Source: Sporosarcina koreensis
Lineage (GTDB): Bacteria; Bacillota; Bacilli; Bacillales_A; Planococcaceae
Direction of reading: 5' to 3'
DNA: 64,000 nt
NCBI RefSeq assembly: GCF_000826145.2
Contig: NZ_LN651337.1
Coordinates: forward strand, 65,774 to 129,773
Shown: piece by piece, positions 42,890 through 53,018 of the stretch
Position numbering within the stretch: position 1 is the first letter of the stretch
How the letters are laid out: each line of letters begins with the position of its first letter
The notes under the pieces: model-generated
Databases searched by the model: none
The model's input: the letters and a program-made list of their open reading frames with translations, nothing else
Told to the model about the DNA's origin: nothing
Translations under genes and position numbers: made by a program

Positions 42890-43474
42890 TTGAAGAAACT
42901 TATTTTCACATTCATCTTAGCTACGGCACTATTAGTCAGCGGATCACATGAAAGTTCGGCGGCAGCGTCGTCCTACAAGGTAAAAAAGGGAGATACCCTA
43001 TACAAAATTTCACGGACGTATAACGTTTCAGTAGGCAATATCATGAAATGGAACGGTCTCAAATCGACTGTTATCTATCCGAATCAGAATTTACGGGTCG
43101 TAAGCGGCGGTACTGCGTCAGCAGCGAAAGCACCTGCTAAGAAACCTGCGAAAACACCGTCACGTTCAAATGATGATACAGTGACAAAAGAATTCATCGC
43201 CAATGCATCAGCCTATACGGCTTCTTGCCGCGGATGCTCTGGCATCACGAAAACAGGCTTGAATCTTAAGAAAAATCCTTCACTTAAAGTGATTGCAGTC
43301 GATCCGAACGTCATCCCGCTCGGTTCGAAAGTATATGTGGAAGGCTATGGATATGCAGTCGCCGGCGACATCGGCGGCGCTATCAAAGGCAACCGTATCG
43401 ATGTCTTTGTACCGACACACAGCCAGGCGATCCAGTGGGGACGCAAGAATGTACGGGTGAAGGTACTGAACTGA
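42890..43474 (+). CDS. secreted LysM-3D cell wall hydrolase, YocH-like
   Basis: 194 aa. Signal peptide (about 1-25), one LysM (about 28-71; KKGDTLYKISRTY), a Lys/Ala/Pro linker, and a C-terminal 3D domain (about 105-194) with the three aspartates in AVDPNVIPLG, AGDIGG and NRIDVF. B. subtilis YocH has two LysM repeats; one here. Probably cleaves peptidoglycan in growth. Start TTG 42890 follows GGGAGCGGAG. Confidence 0.88.
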   Translation: MKKLIFTFILATALLVSGSHESSAAASSYKVKKGDTLYKISRTYNVSVGNIMKWNGLKSTVIYPNQNLRVVSGGTASAAKAPAKKPAKTPSRSNDDTVTKEFIANASAYTASCRGCSGITKTGLNLKKNPSLKVIAVDPNVIPLGSKVYVEGYGYAVAGDIGGAIKGNRIDVFVPTHSQAIQWGRKNVRVKVLN

Positions 43475-43486
43475 ATAAATGAATGA

Positions 43487-43519
43487 GGCCAGCTGCGAAC
43501 CTGCAGTTGGTCTTTTTTT
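43487..43519 (+). terminator. terminator of the LysM-3D gene
   Basis: 10-bp stem with two GU pairs (GGCCAGCTGC / GCAGTTGGTC) then TTTTTTT. Confidence 0.75.
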
Positions 43520-43560
43520 ACCCGTAAAGGTACACTGATAATCATATAAGGAGGGATTGT

Positions 43561-44277
43561 ATGGAACTCTACATCGTTACAGGCGCATCGAAAGGGATTG
43601 ATGCAGCCTGTATGGAAGTATTACAGCAACAGGGGAAGACCGCAATCGGCATCGCCCGCAGCAACCCGGGCGGTCATGAGCATTTTGAAGAAATCGATCT
43701 GACAGAACGCAGCCAGCGGCAGGGTGCCATTGAACGGCTCCTGTCGCCTTACTTGCATGAGGCCGAATCATTCACACTCATCAACAATGCGGGAACAGTG
43801 GAGCCGGTTGGAAAGGTGGGCGCCCTCTCAGCTGATGGTATCCGCCAGGCGATCGAGCTGAACCTGTCTGCACCGATCGAACTGTGCAATGAGTTCATCG
43901 AAGTGCTGGCACGCACAGATGCAAAGAAGCGGATTGTCAATATTTCATCCGGAGCGGGCCGCAGTGCAATGGAAGGATGGGGAGTCTACTGTACAACGAA
44001 GGCGGGACTCGACCGGTTTTCCGAGGTCGTCCGCCTGGAACAGAAGCGCGCGGAATTCCCGGCAGGCATCGTATCCATTGCGCCGGGCATCATTGACACG
44101 GACATGCAGAAGACGATCCGGTCCAGTGAACAGGAAGGGTTCCCGCTGCTCGGAAAATTCATCGACTACAAAGAGTCCGGCCAGCTGAGCAGTCCCGAAG
44201 ACACGGCAGAACGTCTTCTGAACTGGATTACCCGTTCCGATCTGACAGAGACGGAAGTCATCAGCCGCTTGAATTGA
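43561..44277 (+). CDS. short-chain dehydrogenase, YueD-type (benzil reductase-like)
   Basis: 238 aa Rossmann-fold NAD(P)H enzyme: TGASKGID at the N-terminus, NNAG near 75, catalytic Ser in NISSGAG and YxxxK as YCTTK. Closest in pattern to YueD/benzil reductase of Bacillus. The physiological substrate is unknown. Single gene ended by the hairpin at 44281-44314. Confidence 0.85.
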   Translation: MELYIVTGASKGIDAACMEVLQQQGKTAIGIARSNPGGHEHFEEIDLTERSQRQGAIERLLSPYLHEAESFTLINNAGTVEPVGKVGALSADGIRQAIELNLSAPIELCNEFIEVLARTDAKKRIVNISSGAGRSAMEGWGVYCTTKAGLDRFSEVVRLEQKRAEFPAGIVSIAPGIIDTDMQKTIRSSEQEGFPLLGKFIDYKESGQLSSPEDTAERLLNWITRSDLTETEVISRLN

Positions 44278-44280
44278 AGA

Positions 44281-44318
44281 AGACCGCTGCCCGCAAGTTG
44301 CCGGGCAGCGGTCTTTCG
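44281..44318. terminator. terminator after the YueD-type reductase
   Basis: 13-bp stem AGACCGCTGCCCG / CGGGCAGCGGTCT followed by TTCGTTTGG. Confidence 0.75.
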
Positions 44319-44333
44319 TTTGGCTTCCTTGAA

Positions 44334-44912
44334 TCAGCGTGCGGATTTTTCTATCAGCAGAAGAAACGGGGGCCGCTGCCGGGTGTTGACGGTCTCATAC
44401 CGGATCACCTGGAATTCTTTCGAATCCAGTGCTTGTACCAGTTCCAGGACTGCATCCCGTTCCGCCGCGCCGCCGGGATGTCCGTCGTAGACAGCGACCG
44501 ATACCATGCCGCCTGGTTTCAGCAGGCGGAGTGCAGTGCGGATCGCAGGGACGGTCGATTCCGCTGCTGTGATGATGGAGCGGTCCTCACCATTCGGGAG
44601 GAAGCCGAGGTTGAACATGACAGCTGATACACCCGCCGTCACGTACTGAGCCATATTTGCGTGACTGTCGAGGATCAGCCGGGTACGATCTGTGAGAACG
44701 CCGAGCCGTTCCCTGGTCGTATCGACAGCAGCGGGCTGGACATCGAATGCAAATACGGTACCTGAACTCCCGACCGTTTCTGCCAGGAACTCGGTATCCT
44801 GGCCAGTACCCATTGTGGCGTCGACAGCGGTGTCACCTTCCTGAAGGACACCTCTCAGCGCTGTTTTTGCATAGGACAGCACCCGTTCTGTCCGGAAACG
44901 AGGAGTCTTCAC
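44334..44912 (-). CDS. mnmM: class I methyltransferase MnmM (YtqB)
   Basis: 192 aa. SAM-binding motif DATMGTGQDTEFLA near residue 32 and FNLGFLPNGED. The YtqB/MnmM family methylates the 5-aminomethyl group of the tRNA wobble uridine (mnm5s2U34). It follows ytqA on the same strand with a 4-bp overlap, as in B. subtilis. Confidence 0.88.
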   Translation of the reverse strand: MKTPRFRTERVLSYAKTALRGVLQEGDTAVDATMGTGQDTEFLAETVGSSGTVFAFDVQPAAVDTTRERLGVLTDRTRLILDSHANMAQYVTAGVSAVMFNLGFLPNGEDRSIITAAESTVPAIRTALRLLKPGGMVSVAVYDGHPGGAAERDAVLELVQALDSKEFQVIRYETVNTRQRPPFLLLIEKSAR

Positions 44913-45868
44913 TGTACAATCGGCTCTTTCATGTAATACTTCCCCTGCCAGCTGTCCCGGCGCTCCAGCTCTTGCGTAATGTCATTCAGGACATCCCATT
45001 TCGTCACGCTCCACATCGGGCCGATCAGAAGATCGATCGGTCCGTCCCCGGTGATCCGGTGGACGATCATCTCAGGCGGCAGCATCTCGAGCTGGTCGAC
45101 GACGAGGCTTACATACGTCTCCTGATCGAGGAAGTCAAGAAGCCCCTTCTCGTACTGTTTCACCATCGGCGTCCCTTTCAGGAGGTGCAGCAGATGGATT
45201 TTGATGCCCTGCACATCGAGATTTGCAACTTCCCGTGCCGTCTCTTTCATCATGTCCAGATCTTCGCCCGGCAGGCCGTTGATGATATGGGTGCAGACCC
45301 GGATGTTGCGGTCACGGAGCTTCTGGACACCTTCCTTATAAAGCGTGAAATCGTGCGCGCGATTGATGAGCTTCGCCGTCTTTTCATGCACCGTCTGCAG
45401 TCCCAGCTCCACCCACAGGTAGGTGCGTTCGTTCAGTTCCGCCAAGTACTCGACAACGTCATCCGGCAGACAGTCCGGGCGCGTTGCGATGGACAGGGCG
45501 ACGACCCCTTCCTGGGCGAGAGCCGCCTCGAATTTCTCTTTCAGTTTGTCGAGAGGCGCATGCGTATTCGTATACGCCTGGAAGTAGGCCATGTATTTTC
45601 CATTCTTCCATTTCTTATGCATGCGGTCGCGGATCTCAGCGAATTGGACATCGATCGGATCGACCCGGTCGCCGGCGAAATCCCCGGAGCCTGCAGCACT
45701 GCAGAACGTACAGCCGCCATAGGCGACGGTGCCGTCCCGGTTCGGGCAGTCGAATCCTGCGTCGAGCGCAACTTTAAACACTTTGAAGCCGAACCGGTCT
45801 TTCAGATGCCGTGACCATGTATGATAGCGCATTCCGTCCGATGGGAACGGATAGTTGTTGTTTTCCAT
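44909..45868 (-). CDS. ytqA: radical-SAM protein YtqA (TIGR01212 family)
   Basis: 319 aa. The cluster motif has the family's stretched form, CPNRDGTVAYGGCTFC (CX13CXXC). C-terminal part holds GLPGED and LLHLLKGTPM. No defined reaction. ATG 45868 fits AAGGAG with 9 bp spacing; GTG 45877 would overlap it. Upstream of and overlapping mnmM. Confidence 0.88.
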   Translation of the reverse strand: MENNNYPFPSDGMRYHTWSRHLKDRFGFKVFKVALDAGFDCPNRDGTVAYGGCTFCSAAGSGDFAGDRVDPIDVQFAEIRDRMHKKWKNGKYMAYFQAYTNTHAPLDKLKEKFEAALAQEGVVALSIATRPDCLPDDVVEYLAELNERTYLWVELGLQTVHEKTAKLINRAHDFTLYKEGVQKLRDRNIRVCTHIINGLPGEDLDMMKETAREVANLDVQGIKIHLLHLLKGTPMVKQYEKGLLDFLDQETYVSLVVDQLEMLPPEMIVHRITGDGPIDLLIGPMWSVTKWDVLNDITQELERRDSWQGKYYMKEPIVQ

Positions 45869-46012
45869 TGATACCACTCCTTAAAAAGACAGTGTACCAC
45901 CTTTTCCGGAGAAACGAATCCTTTCGCGGCAAAATAACCGTTTTCCTCTTGTCAATCAGGGAATAAAGGCATACAATCGTATACTGGAATTGCTGGAGGG
46001 GAGGCAGTCATA

Positions 46013-47197
46013 TTGCCTAAAAAAGTTTGGCTCCTGATCATCGGGATGTTCGTGAATGTTATCGGCAACTCATTTCTGTGGCCGCTGAATACAATATATA
46101 TGCATGATTATTTAGGGAAGTCCTTGTCCGTTGCGGGTCTTGTGCTGATGGCGAACGCTGGGGCGGGTGTCGTTGGCAACTTGCTTGGCGGATTTTTCTT
46201 TGATAAGATCGGCGGCTACAAATCGATGATGATGGGGATCCTCATTTCATCTGGTGCGCTGGCTGTTCTCGTTGTCAATCACTCGTGGGGGCCCTACGTT
46301 GTCCTGCTGACAGTGCTCGGTTTCAGCGGAGGCATCATTTTCCCGAGTTTCTACGCGATGGTCGGCACGGTCTGGCCGGAAGGCGGGCGCCGGTCGTTCA
46401 ACTCGATCTATCTGTCACAGAACGTCGGTGTTGCAATCGGACCGGCACTCGCAGGTCTCGTGGCTTCCGTCAACATCAATTACATCTTCGCGGCGAACTT
46501 GCTGTTCTATATCATTTTCTTCTTCATCGCCTTCTTCTTCTATAAGAATATGAGTATCGCACCTGAAGTGCATACATCGATCTTGAAAGAGAACACGGGC
46601 ATCAAGAAGAAGGTGCCGTTCATCGCGCTGCTTATCGTCATGATCGGCTATCTGCTGACGCAGCTCGTCTATTCGCAATGGTCGACGACGATCTCCACCC
46701 ATGCCACGTCCGTAGGTGTCACGCTGACACAATACAGTCTGATCTGGACGATCAACGGATTGCTCATCGTCCTGGGACAACCGCTCATCAAGCCGCTCAT
46801 CAAGCGGATCGAGAACCGGGTGAAGCTGCAGATCCTCCTCGGACTCGGCATCATGCTCATCTCATTCATCGTTGTCAGTTTCGCCAATGTCTTCAACGTA
46901 TTCGTCATTGCGATGATCATTCTGACATTCGGGGAGATGATCGCCTGGCCGGCATTTCCGGCACTGGCCGATCAGCTGGCGCCCCGCGGGAAGGAAGGGT
47001 TCTATCAGGGTATCGTGAACTCGGCCGGAACAATTGGCAAAATGATCGGACCGATGGCAGGGGGGATCCTCGCCGACATCTATGGCGTCCAGATCGCCCT
47101 GTGGGTGCTGACAGGTCTCATGAGTCTGTCCGTCTTCCCGACTCTGTTTTACGACATCCAGCTGAAACGCACGGATTACAAGCCGAAAAGCTATTGA
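46013..47197 (+). CDS. MFS transporter, YttB-like
   Basis: 394 aa, twelve predicted helices. MFS loop 2-3 signature GGFFFDKIGGYKSMMMG. The YttB/drug-efflux type is likely from sequence style and context next to ytqAB; substrate unknown. Start TTG 46013, eight bases after GGAGG. Confidence 0.82.
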   Translation: MPKKVWLLIIGMFVNVIGNSFLWPLNTIYMHDYLGKSLSVAGLVLMANAGAGVVGNLLGGFFFDKIGGYKSMMMGILISSGALAVLVVNHSWGPYVVLLTVLGFSGGIIFPSFYAMVGTVWPEGGRRSFNSIYLSQNVGVAIGPALAGLVASVNINYIFAANLLFYIIFFFIAFFFYKNMSIAPEVHTSILKENTGIKKKVPFIALLIVMIGYLLTQLVYSQWSTTISTHATSVGVTLTQYSLIWTINGLLIVLGQPLIKPLIKRIENRVKLQILLGLGIMLISFIVVSFANVFNVFVIAMIILTFGEMIAWPAFPALADQLAPRGKEGFYQGIVNSAGTIGKMIGPMAGGILADIYGVQIALWVLTGLMSLSVFPTLFYDIQLKRTDYKPKSY

Positions 47198-47300
47198 GCT
47201 TTTCGGTTTTCTTTTCGTTTCATTGCAAAATACGAAACAGTCTGATTAACTTATAGATGAGTACAGAACTAACTATGCTGAACTACTGGAGGTAGGTCCG

Positions 47301-47987
47301 ATGAAAACAATCTATTCATCCGCACGCGAAGCGGTGGAGCCGATTCAGGATGGCATGACGCTGATGGTAGGCGGTTTCGGCCTTGTCGGGATCCCCGAGC
47401 AGCTGATTCTGGCACTGGTCGAGAAGGGCGTCAAGGACTTGACGATCATTTCCAACAACTGCGGTATCGATGACTGGGGTCTCGGCTTGCTGCTGAAAGA
47501 GAAGCAGATCAAGAAGATGATCGCTTCGTATGTAGGGGAGAACAAGGAATTCGAACGGCAGGCGCTGTCCGGTGAGCTGGAAGTCGAGCTTACGCCGCAG
47601 GGGACACTCGCTGAAAAGATCCGGGCAGGCGGGGCAGGGATCCCTGCATTCTTCACCCCGGCCGGCGTGGGGACGGAAATTGCGGAAGGCAAGGAAATCC
47701 GTGAATTCAATGGCAAGGAATATGTCCTCGAAGAATCGCTGACAGCGGACTTTTCATTGGTGCGCGCCTTGAAAGCGGATACATTCGGCAACCTCATCTA
47801 CAATAAGACGGCGATGAACTTCAATCCGATGATGGCGGCTGCAGGCCGGGTCACCATCGCGGAAGCGGAAGAGATCACGGAAGCCGGAAGCCTGGACCCG
47901 GCCTGCATCCATACACCGAGCATCTATGTACAGGGACTGCTGCAGGCAGACCAGGAGAAACGGATCGAACGCCTGACGACACGATAA
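47301..47987 (+). CDS. scoA: 3-oxoacid CoA-transferase subunit A
   Basis: 228 aa. CoA-transferase family I alpha subunit: [12 protein letters not shown] near 25 and [15 protein letters not shown]. Moves CoA from succinyl-CoA to acetoacetate, in ketone-body or acetoacetate use. Starts a pair with scoB. Confidence 0.93.
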   Translation: MKTIYSSAREAVEPIQDGMTLMVGGFGLVGIPEQLILALVEKGVKDLTIISNNCGIDDWGLGLLLKEKQIKKMIASYVGENKEFERQALSGELEVELTPQGTLAEKIRAGGAGIPAFFTPAGVGTEIAEGKEIREFNGKEYVLEESLTADFSLVRALKADTFGNLIYNKTAMNFNPMMAAAGRVTIAEAEEITEAGSLDPACIHTPSIYVQGLLQADQEKRIERLTTR

Positions 47988-48004
47988 GGAAGGGGATGGA
48001 CAGT

Positions 48005-48652
48005 ATGGCAACAGCAAATTCACGGGAACTGATCGCTCGGCGGGCGGAAAAGGAGATTGCGGACGGAGATTATGTAAATCTCGGTATCGGCATGCCGACG
48101 CTCGTCGCAAATTATATTTCACCGGACAAGACGGTCGTCCTCCAGTCGGAAAACGGACTTCTCGGCATCGGGCCATACCCGAAGGAATCGGAAGTTGACC
48201 CGGATCTCATCAATGCCGGCAAGGAAACCGTGACCGCAAGTACGGGTGCTGCGTATTTCGACAGCGCTGAATCGTTCGCGATGATCCGCGGCGGGCATAT
48301 CGACGTCGCCATCCTAGGCGGAATGGAAGTGTCGGAAAAAGGGGATCTCGCAAACTGGATGATCCCCGGCAAAGTGATCAAAGGGATGGGCGGTGCAATG
48401 GACCTCGTGCACGGCGCAAAGAAGATCATCGTCATCATGGACCACGTCTCGAAAAAAGGCGAACCGAAGATCAAAAAGACGTGCGACCTCCCGTTGACAG
48501 GCAAGCAGGTCGTCGATAAGATCATCACAGAGCGCGGACTGATCGAAGTGACGCCGGACGGACTTGTACTGAAAGAAGTGTTCGAGGGGTATACTGTCCA
48601 GGACATACTGGATGCAACTGAAGCGGAACTGACGATCGATGTAAAAGAGTGA
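48005..48652 (+). CDS. scoB: 3-oxoacid CoA-transferase subunit B
   Basis: 215 aa. The catalytic glutamate is in QSENGLLGIGP (near 48), plus GGMEVSEKGDLANWMIPG. ATG 48005 fits AAGGAAGGGG with 9 bp spacing; ATG 47996 abuts it. Confidence 0.94.
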   Translation: MATANSRELIARRAEKEIADGDYVNLGIGMPTLVANYISPDKTVVLQSENGLLGIGPYPKESEVDPDLINAGKETVTASTGAAYFDSAESFAMIRGGHIDVAILGGMEVSEKGDLANWMIPGKVIKGMGGAMDLVHGAKKIIVIMDHVSKKGEPKIKKTCDLPLTGKQVVDKIITERGLIEVTPDGLVLKEVFEGYTVQDILDATEAELTIDVKE

Positions 48653-48662
48653 GCGCTCGTTC

Positions 48663-48687
48663 GGCCGCCGCTTGTCAAACGGCGGCC
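48663..48687 (+). terminator. hairpin after scoB
   Basis: Stem GGCCGCCG / CGGCGGCC with a 9-base loop, overlapping the leuS promoter; weak T tail. Confidence 0.5.
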
Positions 48688-48700
48688 ATTCCGGTAGAAT
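48672..48700 (+). promoter_or_regulatory. sigma-A promoter of the leuS leader
   Basis: TTGTCA (48672-48677), 17-bp spacer, TAGAAT (48695-48700). Confidence 0.7.
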
Positions 48701-48708
48701 AAGTTTCA

Positions 48709-48957
48709 ATAGCAAGGACGCCGACGGAGATCAGTAGGCGGATCGCCTCTTTACAGAGAGCTGACGGACGGTGTGAGTCAGCAGGAGGCCCCGGTGAACT
48801 CGCTTCCGAGTCCGCACAGCAGAATGTATTGTGCCGTATAATCCGCGTTAAGGAGTCAAGTTGGGCGGCCATGGCCGTCAATTTGGGTGGTACCGCGGGA
48901 ACCTGTCTTCACTCTCGTCCCTATTTTACAGTGGGGACGGGAGTTTTTTATTTTTTT
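48709..48957 (+). promoter_or_regulatory. Leu T-box leader of leuS
   Basis: T-box sequence GGGTGGTACCGCG at 48885-48897, a long stem I with AGTA (48733-48736), and a specifier loop around GAACTCGC, with CTC (Leu) at 48799-48801. It ends in a terminator stem (48911-48921 with 48934-48944) and T-run. Uncharged tRNA-Leu would stabilise the antiterminator and let leuS be read. Confidence 0.9.
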
Positions 48958-48978
48958 CAACTTAGGAGGAACACGAGT

Positions 48979-51396
48979 ATGAGCTACAATCACCAGGAAA
49001 TCGAGAAGAAGTGGCAGCATTATTGGGATGAACACGAAACCTTCAAAATGACGGATGACCCGTCGAAACCGAAGTTCTACGCTTTGGATATGTTTCCGTA
49101 TCCGTCAGGCGCCGGCCTGCACGTCGGCCATCCGCTCGGGTACATCGCAACGGATATCCTGAGCCAGTTCAAGCGGAAGCAGGGCTACAACGTCCTTCAT
49201 CCGATGGGATGGGATGCGTTCGGTCTGCCTGCGGAGCAGTACGCACTCGACACGGGGAATGATCCGGCTGAATTCACCACGAAAAATATCGCGACATTCA
49301 AACGTCAGATGAACGAACTCGGCTTCTCCTACGACTGGAGCCGGGAGATCAACACGACGGACCCTCAGTATTACAAGTGGACACAGTGGATCTTCATTCA
49401 GCTGTATAAGCGCGGTCTTGCCTACATCGATGAAGTCGCGGTCAACTGGTGTCCGGCACTGGGAACGGTCCTTGCGAACGAAGAGGTCATCGATGGGAAG
49501 TCGGAGCGCGGCGGACACCCGGTGGAGCGCCGTCCGATGCGCCAATGGGTGCTGCGGATCACGGAATATGCGGATCGTCTGCTGGAGGATCTCGACGATC
49601 TCGACTGGCCTGACAGTTTGAAAGATATGCAGCGCAACTGGATCGGCCGGTCGGAAGGTGCGCAGGTGACGTTCGATATCGAGGGAAGTGATCAGTCATT
49701 CGATGTGTTCACCACGCGTCCTGACACGATTTTTGGAGCGACGTATGCCGTACTTGCACCAGAGCATAAGCTTGTCGAAAAGATTACATCAGACATCCAG
49801 AAAGAAGCGGTTCAGGCATATCTGGATAAAGTCAAGCTGAAGAGTGACCTGGAACGGACCGATCTTGCAAAAGAGAAGACCGGCGTGTTCACCGGTGCGT
49901 ATGCCGTGAACCCGGCAAGCGGCGAAAAAATGCCGATCTGGATTGCGGACTACGTACTCGTCTCGTACGGTACAGGCGCCATCATGGCAGTGCCGGCCCA
50001 CGACGAGCGCGATTATGAGTTCGCGCAGGAGTTCAACCTGCCGATCCGCGAAGTGGTGGCGGGCGGAGATGTCAGCAACGAGGCATACACGGGCGACGGA
50101 GATCACGTGAATTCCGGCTTCCTCGACGGTCTTGGAAAAGACGAAGCGATTACGAAATCGATCGAGTGGCTTGAGGGTGCTGGCAAGGGCGAGAAGAAGG
50201 TGACATACCGTCTCCGTGACTGGCTGTTCTCCCGTCAGCGCTACTGGGGTGAGCCGATCCCGGTCATCCATTGGGAAGACGGCACGATGACAACGGTGGA
50301 TGAATCCGAGCTGCCGCTTGAATTGCCGAAAACGACGAATATCCGTCCGAGCGGGACCGGTGAATCCCCGCTCGCCAATATCGATGAGTGGGTCAATGTC
50401 GTCGACCCTGAAACCGGCATGAAAGGACGCCGGGAGACGAACACGATGCCGCAATGGGCAGGCAGCTGCTGGTACTACTTGCGCTACATCGATCCGAAAA
50501 ACAGTGAGACGCTCATCGATCCGAAACTTGCGGAACGCTGGCTGCCGGTCGATATCTATGTCGGCGGTGCGGAACATGCCGTACTCCACTTGCTGTATGC
50601 CCGCTTCTGGCACAAAGTGCTGTACGATATCGGTGTCGTCCAGACGAAAGAACCGTTCCAGAAACTGTTCAACCAGGGGATGATCCTCGGGGAAGGCAAC
50701 GTCAAGATGTCGAAATCCCTCGGCAACGTCATCAACCCGGATGATATCGTCCACTCGCATGGGGCCGATACGCTGCGCGTCTATGAAATGTTCATGGGGC
50801 CTCTCGATGCATCGAAAGAATGGTCGACGAACGGTCTCGATGGTGCACGCAAATTCCTCGACCGGATCTGGCGCCTGTTCGTGAACGAAGACGGAACGCT
50901 CGGAAGCAAAATCGGCGGGGAAGCGGGCGGTCCGCTTGAGAAAGTGTATAACCAGACCGTGAAGAAAGTGACCGACGACTTTGAGCACATGCATAACAAC
51001 ACCGCGATCTCACAAATGATGGTGTTCATCAATGAATGCTATAAAGCGGATCGCGTGCCGACTGAATATGCAGAAGGATTTGTTTTACTGCTGTCGCCGA
51101 TCGCTCCTCACTTCGCTGAAGAACTATGGCAGAAACTCGGACATGACGGATCGATCACGTACGTCGCATGGCCTGAATACGATGAGGATAAACTTGTTGA
51201 CGACACAGTGGAAATCGCTGTGCAGATCAACGGCAAAGTGCGTGCGAAGATCATGGTCGCCAAAGACATCACGAAAGAAGAGTTGGAAAAAGAGGCACTT
51301 GCCAATGAAGAAGTCCGTAAATGGATTGACGGCAAGGAACTGAAGAAAGTCATCGCAATTCCGGGACGCCTTGTCAATATTGTGGCAGTCGGGTAA
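48979..51396 (+). CDS. leuS: leucyl-tRNA synthetase
   Basis: 805 aa, class I. HIGH motif in [11 protein letters not shown] (~50), editing domain, KMSKS motif in VKMSKSLGN (~578) and a normal C-terminus. ATG 48979 follows AGGAGG. Controlled by the T-box upstream. Confidence 0.97.
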   Translation: MSYNHQEIEKKWQHYWDEHETFKMTDDPSKPKFYALDMFPYPSGAGLHVGHPLGYIATDILSQFKRKQGYNVLHPMGWDAFGLPAEQYALDTGNDPAEFTTKNIATFKRQMNELGFSYDWSREINTTDPQYYKWTQWIFIQLYKRGLAYIDEVAVNWCPALGTVLANEEVIDGKSERGGHPVERRPMRQWVLRITEYADRLLEDLDDLDWPDSLKDMQRNWIGRSEGAQVTFDIEGSDQSFDVFTTRPDTIFGATYAVLAPEHKLVEKITSDIQKEAVQAYLDKVKLKSDLERTDLAKEKTGVFTGAYAVNPASGEKMPIWIADYVLVSYGTGAIMAVPAHDERDYEFAQEFNLPIREVVAGGDVSNEAYTGDGDHVNSGFLDGLGKDEAITKSIEWLEGAGKGEKKVTYRLRDWLFSRQRYWGEPIPVIHWEDGTMTTVDESELPLELPKTTNIRPSGTGESPLANIDEWVNVVDPETGMKGRRETNTMPQWAGSCWYYLRYIDPKNSETLIDPKLAERWLPVDIYVGGAEHAVLHLLYARFWHKVLYDIGVVQTKEPFQKLFNQGMILGEGNVKMSKSLGNVINPDDIVHSHGADTLRVYEMFMGPLDASKEWSTNGLDGARKFLDRIWRLFVNEDGTLGSKIGGEAGGPLEKVYNQTVKKVTDDFEHMHNNTAISQMMVFINECYKADRVPTEYAEGFVLLLSPIAPHFAEELWQKLGHDGSITYVAWPEYDEDKLVDDTVEIAVQINGKVRAKIMVAKDITKEELEKEALANEEVRKWIDGKELKKVIAIPGRLVNIVAVG

Positions 51397-51407
51397 CTCG
51401 ATAAAGG

Positions 51408-51440
51408 AAAGCCAGACGGGAACTTCCGTCTGGCTTTGTT
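51408..51440 (+). terminator. terminator of leuS
   Basis: 12-bp stem AAAGCCAGACGG / CCGTCTGGCTTT followed by GTTT. Confidence 0.8.
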
Positions 51441-51461
51441 TGGCTGTGAGGGCGTCGGCAA

Positions 51462-51536
51462 ACCGGCCCGTTTCGGCGGTGGACCCGCCCGTTCTGGCAG
51501 GGAACCCGCCCGTTACGGCGGCAGACCGGCCCGTTC
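51462..51536. repeat. 21-bp tandem repeats between leuS and ytfP
   Basis: Four direct copies with exact 21-bp period, starting at 51462, 51483, 51504 and 51525. Core is ACC(C/G)GCCCGTT-N-(C/T)GGC(G/A)G. In one frame they spell a heptad pattern xPAR(F/S/Y)G(G/R), but no ribosome site or longer frame supports a gene. GC-rich, between two hairpins. Confidence 0.85.
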
Positions 51537-51569
51537 CCATCAAAAAAACCCGCGAAGTCCAGCCGTTCG

Positions 51570-51620
51570 CACGAAAAAAGCCCGGACAGCCCCTCTTATC
51601 GAGGGACAATCCGGGCTAAT
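51570..51620. terminator. terminator of ytfP (minus strand), also facing leuS
   Basis: Stem AGCCCGGAC..CCCTC / GAGGG..TCCGGGCT with TTTTTT on the minus-strand side. Confidence 0.75.
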
Positions 51621-51626
51621 CACTTT

Positions 51627-52907
51627 TTAATCAATCGATTCCGCAGCAGCATACTCACTCGCATTCTTTCCGGCGAGACGGCCTGTAACGAGAGCCGACG
51701 TGATATTGTAGCCGCCGGTATAGCCGTGGATATCGAGGATTTCCCCGCAGAAGTACAACCCCTCTTTTTTCCGGGACGCCATCGTCTTCGGCTCAATCTC
51801 TTTCACGGAAACACCGCCGCCGGTAACGAACGCTTTTTCGATCGGCTGCGTACCGTTTACGGTCATCTGGAACGCTTTCAGGCAGGACGCCAGTTTACGG
51901 ATTTTATCAGCTGCGAACGTATTCGCCGTCTCGTTCGCATCCATGCCGAGCTGCTCGAACAGGAACAGCAGCCAGCGCTCTGGCGCGACACCTTTCAGGG
52001 CGTTTTTGAGCGCTTTCTTCGGATCATCCTTCAAAATGGCCGTCAGCTGCTGGAACGCCTGCTCTTCATTCACATCCGGCAGTACATCGATTTTGACAGT
52101 GACCGGCTGATTGCCGTTTTTCATGCGTTCCTTGACGACGTACTGACTGCAGCGTAGTATCGCAGGTCCACTCAGCCCGAAATGGGTGAACAGCATGTCC
52201 ATCCGATGGGTGACGAGCGTCTTGCCTTTTGCATTCAGCACGGAGACCGCTGCATCACGCAGTGCGAGTCCCTGCAGTTCTTTCGACCGGATGAACGGCT
52301 CATCGGACAGGAGCGGAACTTCTGTAGGGTACAGTTCGGTCACCGTATGGCCAGCCTGTTCCGCCCACGGATAGCCGTCCCCGGTGCTGCCGGTATGCGG
52401 GACGGCTTTGCCGCCGACCGCCACGACGACGGACTTCGCCCGAAGCTCCTCTCCGTCGGTGAGACGGACGCCGAGCACCTGCGATTCATCCATGAGCAAC
52501 TTTTTGACTTTCGTTTCCGTCCTGATCTCGACACCGAGTCTGTCCATTTCGGACAGGAGCGCATTGACGACGTCTTTCGCTTTATTTGAAACCGGGAACA
52601 TCCGGCCGTGATCCTCTTCCTTCAGCGGAACACCGAGCCCTTCGAAGAATGCGATAATGTCTTCGTTGTTGAAGACGGAGAAGGGGCCATACAGGAACCG
52701 GCCGTTGCCGGGAATGTGCTTCACGATTTCCTCCGCAGACAGGCGGTTCGTCACGTTGCACCGGCCGCCTCCTGAAATGGCGAGCTTATTGCCGAGTTTC
52801 CTTCCCTTGTCCAGCAGGAGCACACGGCTGCCCGGCTCCGCTGCTGCGATGGACGCCATCAGACCCGACGGCCCGCCGCCGATTATAATTACATCATACA
52901 TAGTCAA
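51627..52907 (-). CDS. ytfP: FAD-dependent oxidoreductase, YtfP/HI0933 family
   Basis: 426 aa. N-terminal dinucleotide motif GGGPSG and the HI0933 signature [13 protein letters not shown] (~42-54); C-terminal [14 protein letters not shown](I) closes the FAD site. Substrate unknown. Start TTG 52907 or ATG 52901; the ribosome site is weak. Confidence 0.87.
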   Translation of the reverse strand: MTMYDVIIIGGGPSGLMASIAAAEPGSRVLLLDKGRKLGNKLAISGGGRCNVTNRLSAEEIVKHIPGNGRFLYGPFSVFNNEDIIAFFEGLGVPLKEEDHGRMFPVSNKAKDVVNALLSEMDRLGVEIRTETKVKKLLMDESQVLGVRLTDGEELRAKSVVVAVGGKAVPHTGSTGDGYPWAEQAGHTVTELYPTEVPLLSDEPFIRSKELQGLALRDAAVSVLNAKGKTLVTHRMDMLFTHFGLSGPAILRCSQYVVKERMKNGNQPVTVKIDVLPDVNEEQAFQQLTAILKDDPKKALKNALKGVAPERWLLFLFEQLGMDANETANTFAADKIRKLASCLKAFQMTVNGTQPIEKAFVTGGGVSVKEIEPKTMASRKKEGLYFCGEILDIHGYTGGYNITSALVTGRLAGKNASEYAAAESID

Positions 52908-53018
52908 TCACACTTTCGGTTTTTCTCCAGTATACAACAGATCGGGCAGAAAACATTGTGAAAACTGCCGCCTGAGAGTACACTGTATACTAGCTCAATG
53001 AATGGAAGGAAAAAAATC

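Noticed and set aside
44747-45814. 355-codon plus-strand frame
   Set aside because: It is antisense to ytqA and mnmM, which have clear motifs, and has no ribosome site.
48829-48978. N-terminal extension of leuS
   Set aside because: It would translate the T-box leader; the true start is ATG 48979 after AGGAGG.
49789-50994. 401-codon minus-strand frame
   Set aside because: Antisense to leuS, no supporting signal.
51436-51630. 64-codon frame with PAR heptads
   Set aside because: It spans the leuS terminator tail and the repeat tract, has no ribosome site and is read through a second terminator.
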